Origin: an uncultured Fibrobacter sp.
GTDB taxonomy: Bacteria > Fibrobacterota > Fibrobacteria > Fibrobacterales > Fibrobacteraceae
Direction of reading: 5' to 3'
NCBI RefSeq assembly: GCF_900316465.1
Contig: NZ_ONDD01000044.1
Location: 1 to 11,663 of the forward strand
Length of the DNA: 11,663 nt
The position numbers were made by a program, and so were the translations under genes. The first letter of the stretch is position 1. Every line of letters starts with the position of its first letter. Below the pieces are notes generated by a model that did no database searches, was not told the origin of the DNA, and worked only from the letters and a program-made list of their open reading frames with translations. Of the stretch, positions 6,857 to 11,663 are shown in pieces.

Positions 6857-8116
6857 ATGCAGGTCCCTGTTGGTCTTTTAATTGCGGTATCTTTTGTCTG
6901 TTTCTTGGTAATCACGGCGTTTGTGATTGTCGTTCTTTTGATTAAGGACTTGTTGAACAAGCAAAAGATCTATTCCGTTTTTTCGGACTATTTGGGCGAT
7001 TTCCTTGTGATAGTCTCTAAAGAAGGTCGCTTGATCGATGCGACGCCGACCTATATTTCGGACCCGCTCTACAATTCCATTTTGCGCCAGAGGTCATTCA
7101 AGAAGATTTTCTCGGCTGCCGAATACAAGCGTTTTTTGGAATACGTCAAGGGTTTGGATGCGTACCCTGATATTCCGTTCGTTTTTTCGCAGGATGCCGG
7201 TGATGGCTTAAACTGGTACGAAATTCGTGCTAGCATGCAAAAGCAGGGGGTTGATGTCCACATGGTCCTTTTGCTTAAGAATGTGACCTTGGACGTGGAA
7301 TCTAGAACCCAGCGTGACGAATTGAAAGAAAAAGTCGACATGCTCTTGCAGAATACGGGCGACTTTTTGTGGTCCATGGATGTCGATACCCGTACATTTA
7401 CGTTTTTGACTCCGCTAGTCGATGATGAAGGCCGAGCCATTCCGAGAACCCAGGGTGTTCAGGATATTCGTGCGATGATGCCCGAAGACGACTACGCCTT
7501 CTTTGACAAGCACTTGAATGCACGCATTGTGGAATTCCGCGCCAAGGGACAAAACTTGAGCGAAAATCGCGGCGTGCGGTTGCGCTTGCAGGGCGAAAAC
7601 GGAAAGCTTGACTGGTATGCCTTTTGCGGACGTCTTTACACCGAAGAAAACGCGAAAATCGTGTTCCGCGGTTCGGCTCGCCGTTTAGATTTGCAGCTTG
7701 AAAACCCGGTTGTCGAAGGGTCTGATTTGAGTGAATCCCTGCAGATGTCGGCTCTTGCATTCCCCGATATCCGCATGTTTTGGATTGATAGAGATTACAA
7801 GGTTCGTGGCTGCAACCAGGCGTTTTCGCTTGCGTTTGGTAGCCCGAATCCCGAAGAAATCGAAGGCAAACGATTGCTCGAAGTGGTGCGCCCGCGCTAT
7901 TTCTCGCTGTTCCATGGAGTGGTTTCTGAAGTGTTCGAGAAGGGACTTTCCAAATCCTGGAAGGGCGCCTTCGGTGTCGGTAAGCGCTTACTGTGGTTTA
8001 ATGCGGTCCCGCTTAGACGTGAAGACGGCTATACTCATGGTGTGCTTGGCGTGTACATGCAGCTCGATGAAAACGATTTTAATGTTGTTAACAATTTAAC
8101 TATGGAGAAGAAATGA
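6857..8116 (+). CDS. Membrane-anchored triple-PAS sensor-like protein without an output domain
   Basis: 419 residues. One N-terminal membrane helix (about 5-29, then KDLLNKQK) with the rest most likely cytoplasmic. Three PAS-like units follow: about 37-145 (FLVIVSKEGRLIDATPTY), about 165-280 (GDFLWSMDVDTRTFTFL, with a PAC-like strand FCGRLYTEENAKIVFRGSARR), and about 298-403 (MFWIDRDYKVRGCNQAFSLAFG, ending VLGVYMQLDE). A short coiled coil (about 142-165) links the first two. There is no HisKA/HATPase, GGDEF, EAL, HD-GYP or methyl-accepting domain, so signal output must go through a protein partner. ATG 6857 is chosen because it starts the membrane helix and lies 2 nt after the preceding stop; ATG 6797 would add 20 polar residues from the preceding gene's frame region. 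The gene overlaps the next by 4 nt (ATGA), implying translational coupling. Confidence 0.75.
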   Translation: MQVPVGLLIAVSFVCFLVITAFVIVVLLIKDLLNKQKIYSVFSDYLGDFLVIVSKEGRLIDATPTYISDPLYNSILRQRSFKKIFSAAEYKRFLEYVKGLDAYPDIPFVFSQDAGDGLNWYEIRASMQKQGVDVHMVLLLKNVTLDVESRTQRDELKEKVDMLLQNTGDFLWSMDVDTRTFTFLTPLVDDEGRAIPRTQGVQDIRAMMPEDDYAFFDKHLNARIVEFRAKGQNLSENRGVRLRLQGENGKLDWYAFCGRLYTEENAKIVFRGSARRLDLQLENPVVEGSDLSESLQMSALAFPDIRMFWIDRDYKVRGCNQAFSLAFGSPNPEEIEGKRLLEVVRPRYFSLFHGVVSEVFEKGLSKSWKGAFGVGKRLLWFNAVPLRREDGYTHGVLGVYMQLDENDFNVVNNLTMEKK

Positions 8117-8565
8117 AAAGATTAATGATGATTGCTGTTGCCTCTCTGCTTATGTTTGCAGGTTGCGAAGGTAAGAAAGAAGAACAGGCTCAGGTTCAGG
8201 CCCAGCCGGCTCCTGCGGCTGAACAGCCGGCTGCCAAGAAGGCTGCGGCCCCGTCCGAAGTGGCCGTGCGTGCCGGTGTGCAATCGATCGATTGGGACAA
8301 GGCTATTGAAATGAATGCCAATGGTGGCATTTATGTGGATGTCCGTAATCCGCCGGAACTGAAGGAAGGCTTCGCTCCGTATGCCGTGAACATCCCGCTG
8401 GGTGAACTGAAACAGCGCTTTGGCGAACTTCCGAAGGACAAGGATTTGCTGGTCTACTGCCGTTCTGGCCGTCGTAGTGAAGCAGCTGTCAAGTTCTTGA
8501 TGGACCAGGGTTATACCCGCGCGTATAACGTCCTCGGTGGCTTCCTCGCTTACCCGAAGAAGTAA
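8113..8565 (+). CDS. Rhodanese-domain lipoprotein
   Basis: 150 residues. The lipoprotein signal peptide ends in FAGC, with the lipidated cysteine at C18. Residues 23-48 are an Ala/Gln/Pro/Lys linker that would hold the domain off the membrane. The single rhodanese domain (about 55-150) shows YVDVRNPPE (74-82), a GxAPxAVNIPLGEL block and the active loop CRSGRRS with nucleophile C116, then the closing YNVLGG-x-x-AY. One domain with a seven-residue loop is the GlpE/PspE type; PspE is a periplasmic sulfurtransferase. Membership is clear; the sulfur donor and acceptor are unknown. SD GGAG (8104-8107) lies inside the last codons of the PAS gene, whose stop overlaps this start. The pairing suggests that the PAS protein and this lipoprotein work in one envelope process. 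Confidence 0.88.
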   Translation: MKRLMMIAVASLLMFAGCEGKKEEQAQVQAQPAPAAEQPAAKKAAAPSEVAVRAGVQSIDWDKAIEMNANGGIYVDVRNPPELKEGFAPYAVNIPLGELKQRFGELPKDKDLLVYCRSGRRSEAAVKFLMDQGYTRAYNVLGGFLAYPKK

Positions 8566-8581
8566 GCCTGTTGCCCTCGTC

Positions 8582-8601
8582 ATCCCGGCGAAGTCCGGGA
8601 T
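8582..8601 (+). repeat. Intergenic palindrome of the GTCATCCCGG...CCGGGATC type
   Basis: ATCCCGG (8582-8588) and CCGGGAT (8595-8601) form a perfect 7-bp GC-rich stem around CGAAGT, inside the 50-nt gap between the rhodanese and ribD genes. No T-tract follows, so it is not a standard terminator. The flanks (CTCGTC before, CAGC after) resemble dispersed palindromic repeat elements found in many bacterial genomes. A copy number cannot be given from one window. Confidence 0.5.
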
Positions 8602-8615
8602 CAGCAATCTTGAAT

Positions 8616-9875
8616 ATGAATTATTTACAGCTAGCGTTTGAAACCTCACTCTTCTCGGTCGGGATTAGCCGACCGAATCCTGCCGTAGGCGCCGTCGTCG
8701 TTAAAGACGGAATTGTCGTCGGGAAGGGGCGTACACAGCGCCCCGGGAATGCTCATGCCGAGGTGATGGCGCTGCGTGATGCGGGCGAACTCGCCCGCGG
8801 GGCGGCCATCTATGTAACGCTGGAACCTTGCTGTCATTATGGCCGCACGCCCCCCTGCACTAAGGCTATCATCGATGCCGGCATCAAGGAAGTCTACTTC
8901 GCGCATGCCGACCCGAATCCAGTTGTGCGCGGCAAGAGCCGTGCCATTCTCGAAGAAGCCGGAATCAAGGTCTTTGAAGGCCTGGATGCTTGCGAGCGTG
9001 CGATTGTTGAAAGCGGGTGGGATGATTCTTGCTCTCATGACGGTTGTAAAGTTCTTTCTGGAAATTCAGCTGCCATGGGGGAGCCGGAGACTCGCGCCGA
9101 GGCGCTAGCCGAAGCCCGCATGCTCTTTCACGAAATTGAGCGTTTCTTCGAAGCCTATGACTATTTCGTGCGCAACAAGGCGACCTTTATCGAAATCAAG
9201 TCGGCCGTTTCTCAAGAAGGCTATATGGGCGCATGCCAGCCAGACGGCTCGCATACCTCTTTGAAAATCACCGCGCAAGGAGCCAACTGCTGGAACCATG
9301 AACTTCGCGCCATGAGTGATTCGATTCTCGTGGGCGCAGGCACGGTGCTTGCCGATAACCCTTCGCTCGATGTTCGCTTTGCCCATGGGAACAATCCCGT
9401 GAAAATCATCTGGGCTGGACATCATGAATTTACCGCCGCTGAAGTTGAAAGCCTGCGCGTTTTTCAAGCACCTGTAGAAGAGGGCAAAGCTCCCATCATC
9501 TTTACTTGCGTGCCACAGCCCGCGCTTGAAAAAAAGAATGTGGGCGAGGCGCCGGCTGTTGAAAATTTCGCAGTTGAAGTCGTCGCTTTAAGTAACGCCT
9601 CTTTTGTTGCCAACTGGCACGAAATGCATGCGAATCTTTCCGCCCGCGGCATGCACCGCCTGATGGTGGAACCTGGCGCTCGTCTCGCTGATGAAATCTT
9701 TAAATGCGGTCTCTGGAATCGCCTCGATTTATGGCAATCTTCCGATCCCGCGGTCGATCGTGCGCTTGAATCCAGCGGCGCCGACGGCTTAACGTACCCA
9801 GAACTTCCCACAGCCCTCGTCGCCCGCGAATCCTTCATGCTCGGGCCCGACGTGTTGACCGTGTACTCGCGTTAA
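8616..9875 (+). CDS. ribD: Bifunctional riboflavin biosynthesis protein RibD (deaminase/reductase)
   Basis: 419 residues; two consecutive steps of riboflavin synthesis: deamination of the GTP-derived pyrimidine, then NADPH reduction of its ribosyl side chain. The N-terminal deaminase has PNPAVGAVVV (20-29), zinc ligand H47 with catalytic E49 in HAE, and PCCHYGRTPPC (71-81) giving C72 and C81. The C-terminal reductase runs from about 188, with LRAMSDSILVGAGTVLADNPSLDVR (230-254). Oddities: an extra stretch of about 45 residues (about 127-170, including C139-S-H-D-G-C144) between domains, SQEGY where SLDGK is usual, and EPG for the usual EGG near the end; total length is above the common 360-380. 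ATG 8616 has no SD, but it places the PNP motif correctly. TTG 8571 would read through the palindrome and is not favoured. No other rib gene or FMN riboswitch is visible. The stop overlaps that of convergent sufD. Confidence 0.9.
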   Translation: MNYLQLAFETSLFSVGISRPNPAVGAVVVKDGIVVGKGRTQRPGNAHAEVMALRDAGELARGAAIYVTLEPCCHYGRTPPCTKAIIDAGIKEVYFAHADPNPVVRGKSRAILEEAGIKVFEGLDACERAIVESGWDDSCSHDGCKVLSGNSAAMGEPETRAEALAEARMLFHEIERFFEAYDYFVRNKATFIEIKSAVSQEGYMGACQPDGSHTSLKITAQGANCWNHELRAMSDSILVGAGTVLADNPSLDVRFAHGNNPVKIIWAGHHEFTAAEVESLRVFQAPVEEGKAPIIFTCVPQPALEKKNVGEAPAVENFAVEVVALSNASFVANWHEMHANLSARGMHRLMVEPGARLADEIFKCGLWNRLDLWQSSDPAVDRALESSGADGLTYPELPTALVARESFMLGPDVLTVYSR

Positions 9876-10846
9876 AGCGCTTGCATCAGTCGCTTCTTAG
9901 CGGCCCCATCGGGCAATTCCAGGAACAGTTCCTTCGCGAACGCCTTAGTCAGCATTTCGCGGGCCTTATCGGCCGGAATTCCGCGGCTTGTCAAATAGAA
10001 CATCTGATCCTTGTCGAGTTCGCCCACGGTATTGCCGTGCGTACATTCCACGTCATCGTGGTAAATTTTGAGCACCGGCTTCACTGAAACGCTCGGACCA
10101 TCGCTTAAGAGAATCGTGTTCACCAGCTGGCTCGAATTCACCTGGCTGCAATTGTTACCCACGACCACCTGGCCATCGTAGCTGGCATAAGCGCTTTCGT
10201 CGAGAATGTTACGCACGAACTGCGTGCTCACCGTGCTGGGAGCGTTGTGCAAAATTGTCAGGCGCTGATGCTTAGAGGCTGTACCTTTCAGAATATTCAA
10301 ACTGCGGTAATCGAAGTTCGCGCCTTCGCCGTTCAGTTCCACGCGGGCACTAATACGGCCAATGCCGCTGTCTTGCAAAACGTTTGCGAAATGCACCGTA
10401 GAATTTGCGGCCTGCTTGATGTCGAAATGCCTAAAGGTTAGCGGCAAGTCGTTAGCGGGGTTTGCAAAAAAGATTTCGAGTTCGGTGCCTTCAGCAACAT
10501 TGATATCGAAGCGTTCCGCGCAAATTTCGTGCATCACCTTGTTGTCAAGGATTTCGATGCTGGCCTTTGCGTTCTTGCCGATGTTCAAAACCGTGCGACC
10601 GAAGTCGTTATTGCACTTGAGCATCGCCATTTCGTTTTCGCCGTCGGCAATCGTCTTCACGAGCTTACGGGCGTTGCAGGCAACCGGCAAAAGGGCGGCA
10701 AAGTCGTCTTCGTTTGCGAAGTCTTCGTCGCAAGAGCATTCACTCGGGAATTCAGGAGCCTGAATCTTGTTGACCGGGAAAAACGTCCACAATTCGTTAT
10801 TGCGACGCGGCATTCCCAATTGTTTAATGCGGGTAATGGCGTCCAT
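9872..10846 (-). CDS. sufD: Fe-S cluster assembly protein SufD
   Basis: 324 residues; subunit of the SufBC2D scaffold on which Fe-S clusters are built in the cytoplasm. The N-terminus RRNNELWTFFPVNKI matches the family's 'tRk-x-E-x-W' opening. The C-terminal core is diagnostic: VKPVLKIYHDDVECTHGNTVG, then DKDQMFYLTSRGI and a helix ending AFAKELF. H270 in CTHG matches the histidine of SufD needed at the SufB-SufD interface. The order after sufC and the separate gene favour SufD over the paralogue SufB. It is shorter than E. coli SufD (about 420), the loss being in the N-terminal and central helix. The start ATG shares one base with the sufC stop (TAATG), and its SD GAGG (10857-10854) lies within sufC, so translation is coupled. 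Convergent with ribD; the two stops share TTAA, and no terminator is visible between them. Confidence 0.9.
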   Translation of the reverse strand: MDAITRIKQLGMPRRNNELWTFFPVNKIQAPEFPSECSCDEDFANEDDFAALLPVACNARKLVKTIADGENEMAMLKCNNDFGRTVLNIGKNAKASIEILDNKVMHEICAERFDINVAEGTELEIFFANPANDLPLTFRHFDIKQAANSTVHFANVLQDSGIGRISARVELNGEGANFDYRSLNILKGTASKHQRLTILHNAPSTVSTQFVRNILDESAYASYDGQVVVGNNCSQVNSSQLVNTILLSDGPSVSVKPVLKIYHDDVECTHGNTVGELDKDQMFYLTSRGIPADKAREMLTKAFAKELFLELPDGAAKKRLMQAL

Positions 10847-11592
10847 TAGTTTTCCTCGATCCAGTCGTAACCTTGTTCTTCGAGCTTGAGGGCGAGTTCC
10901 GGACCGCCCGAAAGAATAATCTTGCCGTGGCGCAGCACATGCACGTAAGTCGGCTTGATGTAGTCCAGAAGTCTCTGGTAGTGCGTCACCAGAATCACCG
11001 CCTTTTCGGGCGACATAATCTGGTTGATGCCGTGAGCCACAATGCGGAGAGCGTCAATGTCGAGACCCGAGTCCGTTTCGTCGAGGAAAGATACCTTCGG
11101 GTCCAAAATAGCCATTTGCAGGATTTCGTTGCGCTTCTTTTCGCCACCGCTAAAGCCGTCGTTCACGCCGCGGTCACGGTAACGGTCATCCATTTCGAGC
11201 ATGGCCATCTTTTCTTCGCAGAGCTTTTTGAAGTCGGCATCGGCGAGCGGTTCAAGCCCCAAGTAGGCGCGTTTGGAGTTGAGCGCCATCTGCAAGAATT
11301 CCACGTTGTTCACGCCCGGAATTTCGGTCGGATACTGCGTGCTGATGAACAGGCCGGAATTGGCGCGGTCGCAAATTTCCATCGAGAGCAGATCCTTGCC
11401 GTCGAGCGTCACGGAGCCGTCATTCACGGTGTAGGCGGGGTGGCCTGCAATCACCTTCGAAAGCGTACTTTTGCCGGAACCGTTGGGGCCCATGATGGCA
11501 TGGACTTCGCCCGGTTTGACTTCCAGGTTGATACCCTTCAAAATCTGGGTTCCGTCTTCGATACTAGCTTTCAGGTTCTTGATGGACAGCAT
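10846..11592 (-). CDS. sufC: Fe-S cluster assembly ATPase SufC
   Basis: 248-residue soluble ABC-type ATPase that drives conformational change in the SufBCD scaffold; full length for the family. All ATPase motifs are intact: Walker A GPNGSGKST (35-43), Q86 in the Q-loop, signature SGGEKKR (148-154), Walker B VSFLDE with D171 and catalytic E172, D-loop SGLDIDAL, and H204 in the H-loop. SGGEKKRNE and LDETDSGLDIDAL are SufC-specific forms that exclude a transporter ATPase. There are no membrane segments. The ATG at 11592 has a strong SD (GAGAGGA, 11602-11596), and a TATATTTG box lies 22 nt further up, so sufC probably begins the sufCD transcript. sufB is not seen within the 71 bases to the window end. 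Confidence 0.96.
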   Translation of the reverse strand: MLSIKNLKASIEDGTQILKGINLEVKPGEVHAIMGPNGSGKSTLSKVIAGHPAYTVNDGSVTLDGKDLLSMEICDRANSGLFISTQYPTEIPGVNNVEFLQMALNSKRAYLGLEPLADADFKKLCEEKMAMLEMDDRYRDRGVNDGFSGGEKKRNEILQMAILDPKVSFLDETDSGLDIDALRIVAHGINQIMSPEKAVILVTHYQRLLDYIKPTYVHVLRHGKIILSGGPELALKLEEQGYDWIEEN

Positions 11593-11614
11593 AATTCCTC
11601 TCTTAATCGGTTGC

Positions 11615-11622
11615 CAAATATA
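11615..11622 (-). promoter_or_regulatory. Probable promoter -7/-10 box of sufCD
   Basis: Read on the minus strand this is TATATTTG, an exact fit to the Bacteroidota TAnnTTTG element and a 5-of-6 match to TATAAT. Expected transcription start is near 11610, giving a leader of about 18 nt that carries the SD. No Fe-S or iron regulator operator (IscR, Fur, SufR type) is recognised nearby, and no clear -35 is present. Confidence 0.55.
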
Positions 11623-11649
11623 GAAAAATCTCCATTAATCACCATTATT

Positions 11650-11659
11650 AAAAAAAAAA
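11650..11659 (-). other. Ten-base T tract upstream of sufC
   Basis: Minus strand reads CTTTTTTTTTTAAT here. It could be the T tail of a terminator for a gene that ends just beyond the window, which would separate sufC from it, or an AT-rich upstream element of the sufC promoter. The stem, if any, is outside the window. Confidence 0.3.
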
Positions 11660-11663
11660 GAAC

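Noticed and set aside
8571..8615. N-terminal extension of RibD from TTG 8571
   Set aside because: It would translate the palindromic repeat into a Ser/Arg-rich leader not seen in RibD; the PNP motif is correctly placed from ATG 8616.
1..11663. CRISPR arrays, insertion sequences, att sites, tRNA or rRNA genes, toxin-antitoxin or phage-defence genes
   Set aside because: Nothing resembling these was found on either strand; the genes are full-length housekeeping or envelope types with consistent codon use and no sign of recent transfer.

Overview
The window looks like an ordinary, gene-dense chromosomal segment of a free-living Gram-negative bacterium. It shows no phage, transposon, integrase, CRISPR, tRNA or rRNA sequence. 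Envelope-type genes (a Sec signal peptide plus lamin-tail protein, a probable outer-membrane barrel, a lipoprotein) imply two membranes. AT-rich promoter boxes of the form TAnnTTTn resemble the TAnnTTTG -7 element known from Bacteroidota, so the FCB group is likely. Gene content and style suggest a Fibrobacter-like organism; that assignment is inference and is not proved by any single marker.

Layout, left to right. Positions 2-3271 (+) hold the 3' five-sixths or so of an HrpA-type DEAH-box RNA helicase whose N-terminal ATPase motifs lie before the window. Positions 3327-4091 (+) encode a NIF3/YbgI-family metalloprotein with its own promoter and Shine-Dalgarno (SD) site. It is followed by two tandem intrinsic terminators (4090-4181). 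Positions 4261-5181 (+) encode a membrane-anchored M23 (LytM-type) peptidoglycan peptidase, apparently read from a leaderless mRNA.

Positions 5258-8565 (+) form a tight four-gene run with junctions of 1 nt, 2 nt and a 4-nt overlap: a secreted lamin-tail-domain protein, a probable small outer-membrane beta-barrel protein, a membrane-anchored triple-PAS protein with no output domain, and a rhodanese lipoprotein. An internal leaderless-type promoter precedes the PAS gene. This run is the least explained part of the window and the best candidate for an undescribed envelope-associated system, although no function can be proved from sequence alone.

After a short intergenic palindrome comes ribD (8616-9875, +), with an unusual insertion between its deaminase and reductase domains. 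It converges on sufD, the two stop codons sharing a TTAA. The minus strand carries sufC then sufD (11592 to 9872), translationally adjacent, encoding two subunits of the SufBCD Fe-S cluster scaffold. sufB is not in the window, and a promoter-like box sits directly before sufC.

The genes fall into housekeeping functions (RNA helicase, riboflavin synthesis, Fe-S assembly, NIF3 protein) and envelope functions (M23 peptidase and the 5258-8565 run).
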